Positions 34,565 through 41,807 of a DNA stretch of 56,008 nt are shown here, in pieces. Location: NCBI GenBank assembly GCA_910586425.1, contig CAJUHL010000007.1, positions 1 through 56,008 on the forward strand. Reading direction: 5' to 3'. Below the pieces are notes generated by a model. The model did not search any database and was not told where the DNA came from. It was given only the letters and a program-made list of their open reading frames with translations. The translations under genes were made by a program, and so were the position numbers. The DNA comes from an uncultured Bacilli bacterium (lineage in GTDB: Bacteria > Bacillota_I > Bacilli_A > RF39 > UBA660). How positions within the stretch are numbered: the stretch's first letter is position 1; each line of letters begins with the position of its first letter.

Positions 34565-35989
34565 CTACTCCCCTAACTTTCGAAATAAATCATTATAAAC
34601 TTTATTTACATCAATATCATTTATCATTGTTATTTTATGTGTATCAGTAGTTAGTTCATAGGAAGTGTCATTTTTTATTTTAGGGCAACTGATTATTTTA
34701 CCTGTAAACCAATCTTTATTTATCATATAAGCAATGACAGATATATCCCAAATCACTCGTCTTTCTTGTATTCCGTGATAACCATCATTGTAAAATCTAT
34801 CTATTAGGTAATTACATAACTCGCTTTTGTCTTTTAAATAATGATTTAATTCATAAATAGATGTTCTCAAATTAGATGCGACATTCTTGCAAGGTATTAT
34901 TGTTAATTTTACCTTTGAATCAAATACTATTCTTACAGCACTGACATCTTGTTTAAAATTATATTCCAAATTATTATCTTGTAATAAACTATGCCCACCT
35001 AACCAAATGACTTCAATTTTATCGATTATTTTAGGTTCTTTTTTGATTGCTAAAGCTATATTCGTAATTGCACCTATTGCCATAATATAAGTTTTGCTGT
35101 TTTTTAATGCTATCGCAATGATTTTACTAACTGCATCATTATCTTCTTCATATCCATTACAAACATAATCTTCTGCACCCTTAAAAACTTTATCGGTTGT
35201 ATCAAAATTTAGCCAATTACATATTTTTAGTATTTCATTATAACTTTTTTCTCGACCACTTGTTACTGTTTCATTTCTTTCTTTATATGAATAAGGAGCA
35301 ACAGTGATTGCTTCAATATTAAATATATCCTGACTTTTAATCATATAGGCAAGTGCAAATTGGTCATCACACTCATTGTATGTGTCAGTATCTAAAATTA
35401 CATTTATTCTTTCTTTTTTATAATGATTGATATAGTTAAAGATTTCTTCCCAATTATTTACTCTTGTAAATCTTGTTTCATTTTTATTATATTCTGTATG
35501 AAACAATAAGGATTTAATATTAATTTCAGAACATTTTATACATACATTTACAGAATCATCAATCATTACATCAATATTATTTTCTATACAAATATCTGCC
35601 TTTTCCTGATGATTATACGCATTCGTTAAAATAAGGTCATCATATTCAATTTCATATTTCTTCAACCATTCAATCGTCATATTATATGGATTGGAATATT
35701 CTCCATTATCTCTACCACTAATAATACATATATAATCTCCGTTTTTTCTTAATTTTTTAATATATTTAGAACAATCCCTAATTGGCTCCAATAAACTTAC
35801 TAATCTTTCAATATTTTCCTTATAATATTGTTGTTCTTCCTCTTCTGACCAATCAAACATATCTCTTATATAAGCATTATTATTAATGATTCCATTGTTT
35901 CTTAATTTTTTATCATGGTCTATGTAATCTTTTAATAACACTTCATTAAAATTAGATAAAACATTGTCTATATCAACACCAATTCTCAT
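34565..35989 (-). CDS. HAD 5'-nucleotidase fused to nucleoside hydrolase
   Basis: The 474-residue protein has two enzymes in series. Residues 1-190 are a HAD phosphatase of the NT5C type: GVDIDNVLSNF (Asp 6, Asp 8), IISGRD (Ser 91), Lys 130 and MIDDS (Asp 144, 145). Residues 195-474 are an inosine/uridine-type nucleoside hydrolase: VILDTDTYNECDDQFALAYM (Asp 200, 202, 208, 209), GAITNIALAI and VIWDISVIAYM. The first would remove the phosphate from a nucleotide and the second would split base from ribose. AGAGGTGA marks the start at MRIGVD. The arrangement suggests salvage or nucleotide depletion; the substrate is unknown. Confidence 0.85.
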   Translation of the reverse strand: MRIGVDIDNVLSNFNEVLLKDYIDHDKKLRNNGIINNNAYIRDMFDWSEEEEQQYYKENIERLVSLLEPIRDCSKYIKKLRKNGDYICIISGRDNGEYSNPYNMTIEWLKKYEIEYDDLILTNAYNHQEKADICIENNIDVMIDDSVNVCIKCSEINIKSLLFHTEYNKNETRFTRVNNWEEIFNYINHYKKERINVILDTDTYNECDDQFALAYMIKSQDIFNIEAITVAPYSYKERNETVTSGREKSYNEILKICNWLNFDTTDKVFKGAEDYVCNGYEEDNDAVSKIIAIALKNSKTYIMAIGAITNIALAIKKEPKIIDKIEVIWLGGHSLLQDNNLEYNFKQDVSAVRIVFDSKVKLTIIPCKNVASNLRTSIYELNHYLKDKSELCNYLIDRFYNDGYHGIQERRVIWDISVIAYMINKDWFTGKIISCPKIKNDTSYELTTDTHKITMINDIDVNKVYNDLFRKLGE

Positions 35990-36211
35990 TTTTTCACCTC
36001 TAACAATTATTATACTATTAAATTTTAATAATTTAAAAAATATTCTCAAAATTTAGGAGGTGGATTTTATTAAATTTTTATTTTCAAGAGTACATAATAT
36101 CTTTAAAAAGAATCTAAAAAATATTATAATATAGTTGTATTTATATGATTATATTTGAGTATAGTATTTTTTATTAATCTGTTGGACAAATAGTAATATT
36201 AGAGGTGAATT

Positions 36212-36466
36212 ATGGAAACATTTGAAGTTGTATTAGATATATTAAATGAATTAATTGTTGATAAAGCTTTTAATAAAAAAAATAACATTAAAAAAAGATT
36301 GCCATACATTCTCATATATTATATTGTGATTATAAGTTTATGTACTTTTACACTCTTTCTAGCTATTAATTTAATTAAGTTAAAAAATATTATTGGTTAT
36401 TTTTTCATTATAATGTTTATCATTTTATTAACCTTATTAATATTACCATTTATTAACCGTAAATAA
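36212..36466 (+). CDS. Small two-helix membrane protein, unknown
   Basis: This 84-residue protein has a basic middle (KKNNIKKRL) and two hydrophobic helices (about residues 30-52 and 57-80). AGAGGTG lies before the ATG. No family is recognised. It lies on the plus strand between the minus-strand operon and the HTH pair. Confidence 0.55.
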   Translation: METFEVVLDILNELIVDKAFNKKNNIKKRLPYILIYYIVIISLCTFTLFLAINLIKLKNIIGYFFIIMFIILLTLLILPFINRK

Positions 36467-36489
36467 AAAAATATGTTGAAATAACTTCT

Positions 36490-36761
36490 TTACTCGTACC
36501 AGATTTGATTGATATTCAGACTTTTATAGTTTGGGTTTTTAATATTCTTAAATTTATGGTAAGATATTTTAGGTTCATCAAAGAATACATGATTAACAGT
36601 TTCATTAAGTGCTAGAGCTATCTTTTTCATAGTAATATTTGTTATTACTATATTTTCATTATTTTGGGTTTGCTAATGGTGGTTCTTGAAACTTTTGATA
36701 TAGCTGATAGTTCTTCTTGTGATAAATTTTGTTTTTCCCTATAAAATTTAATTCGATTCAT
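36490..36761 (-). pseudogene. Frameshifted XRE-type HTH regulator
   Basis: AAGGAG and ATG (36761) begin MNRIKFYREKQNLSQEELSA, a Cro/CI helix-turn-helix. The frame stops after 37 codons. A shift within the CCC near 36662 restores TQNNENIVITNITMKKIALA and on to a stop at 36490, the second half of a small regulator. It diverges from the intact HTH gene across a palindromic operator, as in phage-type switches. Confidence 0.7.
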
Positions 36762-36777
36762 TTTCTTCTCCTTTCTA

Positions 36778-36816
36778 TACAAAATGTTAAATTGTCTATC
36801 TGTTTAACATTTTGTA
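36778..36816. promoter_or_regulatory. Perfect inverted-repeat operator between divergent HTH genes
   Basis: TACAAAATGTTAAA (36778-36791) is repeated exactly inverted as TTTAACATTTTGTA (36803-36816) with an 11-base spacer. A related half-site TACAATGTTAA lies at about 36860-36870, just before the ribosome site of the plus-strand HTH gene. Probably one or both HTH proteins bind here. Confidence 0.7.
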
Positions 36817-36885
36817 CATTCGATATATCACTGTTATAAATTATTATCAAATATGTTGTACAATGTTAATTGAGGGAGGAAATTT

Positions 36886-37317
36886 ATGACTTTAGGAGAT
36901 GTTATTAAAGAATATCGAAAAGAGCAAGAAATATCTTTACGAGATTTTGCTTTATTATCTGGATTAAGTCATACATATATATCTGCGCTTGAGAAAAACA
37001 TTGATCCTAGGACTAATAAGCCTATTGCCCCTACCATTGATACATTGAAGGCAGTTGCACATGCAATTTGTATAGAACCTGATGATTTATTAAAAATATT
37101 AGATAATGAACAGCCTATTGAATTTAATTCAACTGACAATTTGAAAATAGAACAAAATTTACAAAATGAAAACACTAACGAACAAAAACAAACCATGAAA
37201 TTTGGCGACGTCGAAGTTACACTATCAAAAAATGGTCAAATTACAAATGATGATTTTGATGAAGCAATGTCTTTCTTACTACAGGAAAAAATTAAAAATA
37301 AAGAAAATAAAAGTTAA
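36886..37317 (+). CDS. XRE-type HTH regulator
   Basis: This 143-residue protein has an HTH at residues 4-70 (VIKEYRKEQEISLRDFALLS, HTYISALEK) and a Gln/Asn/Glu-rich tail (about residues 85-143, QNENTNEQKQTMKFGD). The GGGAGG site is well spaced. The tail suggests an oligomerising or peptide-binding part, and there is no peptidase domain. It lies 78 bases before the DUF3800 gene and probably regulates it and the divergent genes. Confidence 0.85.
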   Translation: MTLGDVIKEYRKEQEISLRDFALLSGLSHTYISALEKNIDPRTNKPIAPTIDTLKAVAHAICIEPDDLLKILDNEQPIEFNSTDNLKIEQNLQNENTNEQKQTMKFGDVEVTLSKNGQITNDDFDEAMSFLLQEKIKNKENKS

Positions 37318-37395
37318 TTAAATATTTATATTACACTGATTAGAACTTGCTAGTATAGAAGTTTTAATATATATGTACTAGTGAGGAGGTGCAAG

Positions 37396-38175
37396 ATGAA
37401 TACAGAATTAGAAGAACAAAAAATTTCAACAAATCTTAAAAAAATTGAATTTCAACAAATTTATATAAATATGGATGATTCAGGTGTGCTACACAAAAAT
37501 GAAAAATATTGTGTATACGGTGGTGTAGTTTTCATTGGAAAAGAATCAAGAGATAAATTTATACGACAATATAAAGGAGTTTTAAATGGTATTAAGTGTG
37601 ATTATTGTCCGAGCGATAGAAGCAAATGTCATCATAAATGTCCTGAAATAAAGCATTATAATATTCTGCCATATCATAAGCGAAGATTATATAATCTCAT
37701 TAAAAAATCAGTAACATATGCAGTTGCTATTAATAATGCAAAAGTAAATGATAATATTATGGAAAATAAAAACAGTAGAGGACGGTTTAGAGACTACTGT
37801 CAACGAAGAATAATTAAAAACAGTATTCAATACTTAATAAATCAAAAACTAATTGATCCATACATGCCGATTGAATTAATAATAAGAATTGATCAACAAG
37901 GAACGTCAACGGATACAAACAGAGCATTTGTATATGATATATATCATGAATTAACAGATGGAATATATAATTTGAGTTACGATTTAGTACATCCTAAAAT
38001 TCTTTATTCAAAACTGAACATTGATTTAAAGTATGTTGTATCAAATAATCATGTATGTATTCAGGCTTCTGATTTAATTGCGGGGAAAATTAGGAATGTT
38101 ATATTATCTGATTTAAGCAAGGAAGAAAAAAAGGAGGAATTAAAAATACTAGATAATATATTATTTCTCCCCTAA
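37396..38175 (+). CDS. DUF3800-family protein
   Basis: This 259-residue protein carries the family signature: IYINMDDSG (DDSG residues 27-30), IIRIDQQGT (Asp 165) and IQASDLIAGKIRN (residues 222-234). These spaced acids resemble an RNase H-type active site, which has been suggested but is not proven for this family. An inserted Cys set CDYC...CHHKC (C68, C71, C78, C82) may bind zinc. GAGGAGGTG fixes the start at MNTELE. DUF3800 genes are known to sit near structured RNA motifs; here a convergent candidate RNA begins right after the stop codon. Confidence 0.85.
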   Translation: MNTELEEQKISTNLKKIEFQQIYINMDDSGVLHKNEKYCVYGGVVFIGKESRDKFIRQYKGVLNGIKCDYCPSDRSKCHHKCPEIKHYNILPYHKRRLYNLIKKSVTYAVAINNAKVNDNIMENKNSRGRFRDYCQRRIIKNSIQYLINQKLIDPYMPIELIIRIDQQGTSTDTNRAFVYDIYHELTDGIYNLSYDLVHPKILYSKLNIDLKYVVSNNHVCIQASDLIAGKIRNVILSDLSKEEKKEELKILDNILFLP

Positions 38176-38176
38176 C

Positions 38177-38286
38177 AAAAAATCTAGCTATAAGCTAGAC
38201 CCAAGTGAAGCGGTGTACTTAATATTACACTTAAACTTTCGTTCGACTTTCACCTGTAGACCTGACAAGGAAAATATTCCTTCGGT
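38177..38286 (-). ncRNA. Candidate structured small RNA convergent with DUF3800
   Basis: The RNA would start near 38286 and run to the T-run at 38177, about 110 bases. In order it can form: a hairpin AAGGAA/TTCCTT; a 7-bp stem AGGTGAA/TTCACTT (38248-38255 region with 38203-38209) enclosing an inner hairpin GTGTA/TACAC (38226-38230 with 38213-38217); and a terminal hairpin TCTAGC/GCTAGA (38183-38199) followed by six T. Transcription signals at both ends and dense pairing support a real RNA. Its class is unknown. It may belong to the DUF3800-associated RNA motifs, but I cannot check the consensus here. Confidence 0.7.
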
Positions 38287-38292
38287 AACAAG

Positions 38293-38322
38293 ATTATATC
38301 ACAATAAATTTAATCTTGTCAA
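38293..38322 (-). promoter_or_regulatory. Consensus promoter of the small RNA
   Basis: TTGACA (38317-38322) and TATAAT (38293-38298) lie 18 bases apart, with an extended -10 TG. Both hexamers are perfect. No open frame follows on the minus strand. Confidence 0.8.
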
Positions 38323-38461
38323 ATTTATTGTACAAAATTTTTTCGAAAATATGCATAAATACATAAAAATACCCATCTTATGCACCTAAAAGTCTATCTT
38401 GTGCAGGTTTATACACAAACAATAAAATATGTGCTATCATGTTTTTCGAGGTGTATGATGT

Positions 38462-38614
38462 ATGAATTATGAAGTAAGATATGTAAATTTTAAAGACAAG
38501 AATTGGAACTATTTAAAAGTAGTTCATGGTAATAAGATAATTATATTAATAAACAAAAAAAGACCCCTACCCCGCCAGGCAAAAGGTCAACACTTATACA
38601 GTGTACACAAATAA
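38462..38614 (+). CDS. Possible 50-residue protein before the integrase
   Basis: The frame reads MNYEVRYVNFKDKNWNYLKV and ends at a TAA at 38612. GAGGTG lies nine bases upstream. The C-terminal half is basic (INKKRPLPRQAKGQ). Its 3' part overlaps the second candidate small RNA on the other strand. Position suggests an excisionase-like or leader peptide, but no family is recognised and it could be chance. Confidence 0.35.
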   Translation: MNYEVRYVNFKDKNWNYLKVVHGNKIIILINKKRPLPRQAKGQHLYSVHK

Positions 38615-38645
38615 ATCACGACACCAATCATGAAGTTTTTGTGTA
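38555..38645 (-). ncRNA. Second candidate minus-strand small RNA
   Basis: A minus-strand transcript from about 38645 would form a 9-bp stem GTACACAAA/TTTGTGTAC (38638-38646 with 38603-38611) with an inner stem CATGA/TCGTG. A hairpin ACACT/AGTGT follows, then GACC/GGTC and seven T (38555-38561). It is antisense to the end of the 50-residue frame and lies just before the integrase start, so it may limit integrase or leader expression. The terminator stem is short, which lowers confidence. Confidence 0.5.
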
Positions 38646-38650
38646 CTCTG

Positions 38651-38679
38651 ATTATAGCAAATTTTAAAAGAATAAGCAA
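38651..38679 (-). promoter_or_regulatory. Promoter of the second small RNA
   Basis: TATAAT (38651-38656) lies 17 bases from TTGCTT (38674-38679). The -10 is perfect and the -35 partial. It overlaps the region just upstream of the integrase ribosome site on the other strand. Confidence 0.5.
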
Positions 38680-38694
38680 TAAAGGAGTGATAAA

Positions 38695-39822
38695 ATGGCA
38701 ATTTATAAAGATAAAATAAAACTAAAGATGGAAGACAATGGTATTTTAAAGTATATAAAAAGGATTTTGAAGGTAATAATAGGTCTTATAAGTCAAAAAG
38801 ATACTTAACTAAAAAGGAAGCAGAGGAAGCAGAAGCTTTATTTATTTTGAAAAGGGATAATCCTGTGCATAAGCCTTTTGAATTAGTCGCAAATGATTAC
38901 TTTGAATCACTAAAAAGAACCAAAAAGGATTCTACATATTATACGTATTTGAATGATTATCACAATCATATTGAATCCTACTTCAAAGAATGTTTTGTTG
39001 AACAAATTGATTTACATAAACTTAAAATTTGGAAAGAAGAACTAGAAATAAATACACTATAATGTACTTAAATAAACTATATCTATTTTATGTAATATAC
39101 TTGATTATGCAGTAAAAAATTATGGTTTAGAAAATAATCAATTAAAAAAATTAGGAAGATTTCAGCAGAAAAACGATACAGTTATAAACGATGATACAAA
39201 AATAAGATATATTACATTAGAAGAATTTAATCGTTTTATTTCATGTATTGGTGACCTTATGTGGAATACATTTTTTACTTTCTGTTACTATACAGGCATG
39301 AGAAAAGGCGAAATACAGGCTTTAAATTGGAAAGACATAAACTTCGAAAATAGAACTATAAAAGTTTCAAAAACTCTCTATGCAAAAATTAAAGGAAAAA
39401 TAAAAGATGATGTTACTATTACAAATACAAAAAATCGGAAAAATAGAACCATAAAAATGAACAATCTATTATATGAAAAATTATATAATTATAAAAACAT
39501 AGTAATGAGATATAGTGATTTTAATGAAAATTGGTACGTTTTTGGAAATACAACTTACCTTTCAAATACTGCAATAGATCGCGAAAAAGATATAGCAATT
39601 AAAAAAAGTAATATAACAAGAATCACAATGCATGAATTTAGACATAGTCATGTATCATTGTTGATAAACGAATATATAAAATCAGGTCAAACAGATACAG
39701 CAAAATTCTTTCTAATGATGTCTGACAGAATGGGACACTCTATTCATGTCATGCAAAACGTATATATGCACTTATTTCCAACAATGCAAGACGAAATAGT
39801 AGATTTACTTGATAATTTATAA
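38695..39822 (+). pseudogene. int: Tyrosine integrase, multiply frameshifted
   Basis: AAAGGAG and ATG (38695) open a frame that breaks after about 37 codons. A second frame gives the N-terminal part (YKSKRYLTKKEAEEAEALF, then core-binding KPFELVANDYFESLKRT) and stops at 39062. A third frame from about 39095 gives LDYAVKNYGLENNQ and the catalytic domain to 39822. The active-site set is present in the last part: Arg in TGMRKGEIQAL, HEFRHSH (His, Arg), GHSIHVM and Tyr in VYMHL. At least two shifts are needed, so the island can no longer move by this enzyme. Confidence 0.88.
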
Positions 39823-39845
39823 AAAATAGTACCTATAGAAAGCAA

Positions 39846-39870
39846 AACCGTTGAAAAACAACGGTTATTT
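39846..39870. terminator. Bidirectional terminator between integrase and tRNA-Thr
   Basis: An 8-bp stem AACCGTTG/CAACGGTT (39846-39853 with 39859-39866), loop of five A, is followed by T-rich sequence on both strands. Confidence 0.75.
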
Positions 39871-39876
39871 TACTAA

Positions 39877-39950
39877 TGGTGCCGAATGTAAGAATCGAAC
39901 TTACAGCTAATCATTACGAGTGACTTGTTTTACCATTAAACTAATCCGGC
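39877..39950 (-). tRNA. tRNA-Thr (CGU)
   Basis: The cloverleaf folds with acceptor GCCGGAT/ATTCGGC, anticodon loop CTCGTAA (anticodon CGU), T-arm GTAAG/CTTAC, discriminator A and an encoded CCA at 39877-39879. Confidence 0.95.
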
Positions 39951-39957
39951 ATATATA

Positions 39958-40043
39958 TGGTGCAAAAGATGGGACTTGAACCCACACGAGAAAATCTCAC
40001 AAGCCCCTCAAGCCTGCGTGTCTACCAATTCCACCACTCTTGC
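39958..40043 (-). tRNA. tRNA-Leu (GAG)
   Basis: The tRNA has a class II variable arm (GTGAGATTTTCTCGT), acceptor GCAAGAG/CTTTTGC, anticodon loop TTGAGGG (anticodon GAG), GTGGGTTCAAGTCCCAT T-arm, and an encoded CCA. It is 7 bases upstream of tRNA-Thr in the same direction. Confidence 0.95.
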
Positions 40044-40061
40044 ATGAAAAAATCATACCAT

Positions 40062-40088
40062 AAAAAAAGAAAAAAGTGAACTACTTTT
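40062..40088 (-). terminator. Weak terminator after the STAS-like gene
   Basis: A 6-bp stem AAAAGT/ACTTTT, loop 5, is followed by TTCTTTTTTTA on the minus strand. It is A/T-rich and weak, but it is placed right at the stop codon. Confidence 0.5.
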
Positions 40089-40320
40089 CCATTATTTTTA
40101 AATTACCACCATAACGGCTATCATAATCATCTAACATATCATAAAATGCATTCTTATCAATTTTACTAGTTCCTTTAATATCAATTACAATATCACTAAT
40201 TCCATATTCTGAAATAGCAGAGTACATTTTTTTTTGAAGATTTGTAACACCTCTTTTACTCAAATTTCCTTCCACATTGACATAAAGTACATCATCACTA
40301 TAGATTAAGTCTGTTCGCAT
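40081..40320 (-). CDS. STAS-like domain protein
   Basis: This 79-residue protein resembles anti-sigma-factor antagonists: a beta start (LIYSDDVLYVNVEGNLSKRG), then IVIDIKGTSKIDKNAFYDML in the place of the usual DLSxVxxIDSSG. The phosphorylated Ser of that loop is absent (Lys/Asn here), so if it belongs to this fold it is probably not controlled by phosphorylation. AAGGTGA fixes the start at MRTDLI. No anti-sigma partner is adjacent. Confidence 0.6.
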   Translation of the reverse strand: MRTDLIYSDDVLYVNVEGNLSKRGVTNLQKKMYSAISEYGISDIVIDIKGTSKIDKNAFYDMLDDYDSRYGGNLKIMEK

Positions 40321-40472
40321 AACATTCACCTTCTGTTTCTACACTATAACATAACTTATTATCCTTCAAAATGATTTCGACAAAACTAGAAAAATAATGT
40401 TCAAAACTACCATAAAAATCAAATATATGCTATAATGTGAAATAGATATGGTTAATAGATAAGGGTGGTTTC

Positions 40473-41807
40473 ATGTATCACATATTTTGTATTTTAATTG
40501 GAAAATTATTAATTGTAATCGGTAAATTTTTTAAGCGCGGCAGTTCCCTTCCTGGAGCCATTATCCTAAAATTCAATCATAAAATAATGCATTACTTTCA
40601 ATTACCTAAAATAGTCATTGCGGTTACAGGAAGTTCTGGGAAAGGAAGCATATCTTCTTTAATTACAAAAGTTTTAGAAACACAAGGATATCAAGTGGCA
40701 CACAATAAAGCTGGTTCAAATCTAACCCCTGGTATTTTAACCCTACTTTTAAAATATTCTACCTTGTTTGGTAAGCTAAAATGTGATGTTTTAGTTTATG
40801 AAATTGATGAGCGTTATACCAAATATGTATTTGATTCCATTACACCAAATTATGTTGTTATTTCCAATATTAGTCGCGATCAGCCTCCAAGACAGGGACA
40901 TTTTGACCTTGTATATGAAGAAATTACAAAAGCACTAACCCCTTCTATGCACCTGATTCTAAATGCTGATGACCCTTACCTACAAAAGTTTACACTGAAT
41001 CAAACCAATCCAGTTACTTATTATTCAATTGCCAAAAATCAATATTCTTATAATAAAAACAAATTTATGAATTTAAATTTAAATTACTGCCCTATTTGTA
41101 ATCATAAACTAAAATACCAATATTATAATTTTGAAACAATTGGTGATTATCACTGTAGTTATTGTGAATTTCAAAAACCAATTGCAAACTACACTGTAAC
41201 CAAAATGGACTATACAAAGGCAATCATAACCATTGATAATCAAAATAAAATTCAATTACCATACATTATTCTTTACGATGTTTATAATACTTTAGCGGCC
41301 TTTACAATCTTATGTATTCTAGGTTTACAAAAAGAAAAAATTTGTCAAACCTTATCCGATATTCATAAAAATGAAAAACTATTTGATGTACTAGAAATGG
41401 ATCAGCGAATCGTGACTGTCTTAAATAACAAAAATGAAAACAGTTCTACCTTTAATCAGTCTTTACTTTATATCAATCGTTTTAAAGAAGACAAAACAAT
41501 TGTCATTGGTTGGAAAGAAATTAGTAGACGATATCAGTTTGATGATTTATCTTGGCTATACGATATTGATTTTGAATTACTAAAGCAAAATAAGGTTCAT
41601 AAATTTATATGCATTGGAATTCATCGATACGATATTGCAACAAGACTAAAATATGCTGGAATTGTGGAAAAAGACATTGTAGTTTTTGAACAAATCAAGG
41701 AAAGTATTCCATACATTAAAACTAAAACCAAAGGAAATATCTATGCGATTTTAAACTTTGATTATATTGAACCTTTTAAACAGGAAATGAGAGGTGAATC
41801 CAAATGA
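40473..41807 (+). CDS. murT: Lipid II isoglutaminyl synthase subunit MurT
   Basis: MurT is the Mur-ligase-like subunit that, with GatD, amidates D-Glu of lipid II to D-isoglutamine. The 444-residue protein has an N-terminal hydrophobic segment, RGSSLPGAIIL, the ATP loop VTGSSGKGS (a GKGS variant as in FolC), SNISRDQPPRQGHFD and NADDP. A four-Cys ribbon follows (CPICNHKL ... YHCSYCEF), then DDLSWLYDIDFELL with the family's catalytic Asp region. MurT appears intact. It overlaps gatD by ATGA. TATAAT lies upstream as a likely -10. Confidence 0.93.
   Translation: MYHIFCILIGKLLIVIGKFFKRGSSLPGAIILKFNHKIMHYFQLPKIVIAVTGSSGKGSISSLITKVLETQGYQVAHNKAGSNLTPGILTLLLKYSTLFGKLKCDVLVYEIDERYTKYVFDSITPNYVVISNISRDQPPRQGHFDLVYEEITKALTPSMHLILNADDPYLQKFTLNQTNPVTYYSIAKNQYSYNKNKFMNLNLNYCPICNHKLKYQYYNFETIGDYHCSYCEFQKPIANYTVTKMDYTKAIITIDNQNKIQLPYIILYDVYNTLAAFTILCILGLQKEKICQTLSDIHKNEKLFDVLEMDQRIVTVLNNKNENSSTFNQSLLYINRFKEDKTIVIGWKEISRRYQFDDLSWLYDIDFELLKQNKVHKFICIGIHRYDIATRLKYAGIVEKDIVVFEQIKESIPYIKTKTKGNIYAILNFDYIEPFKQEMRGESK

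Noticed and set aside
36066..36140. 24-codon frame from GTG after AGGAGG (VDFIKFLFSRVHNIF...)
   Set aside because: The GTG overlaps the Shine-Dalgarno itself and nothing else supports it; it may be a relic.
38183..38199. Hairpin TCTAGC/GCTAGA as terminator of the DUF3800 mRNA
   Set aside because: On the plus strand no T run follows the stem; the T run is on the minus strand, so it serves the convergent RNA.
39877..39900. Second copy of the tRNA-Thr 3' end as the far attachment site
   Set aside because: I looked for TGGTGCCGAATGTAAG along the window on both strands and did not see another copy.
40630..40660. Defective ATP loop in MurT (GKGS instead of GKTT)
   Set aside because: GKGS is a normal variant in the Mur/FolC superfamily, and other MurT motifs are intact.
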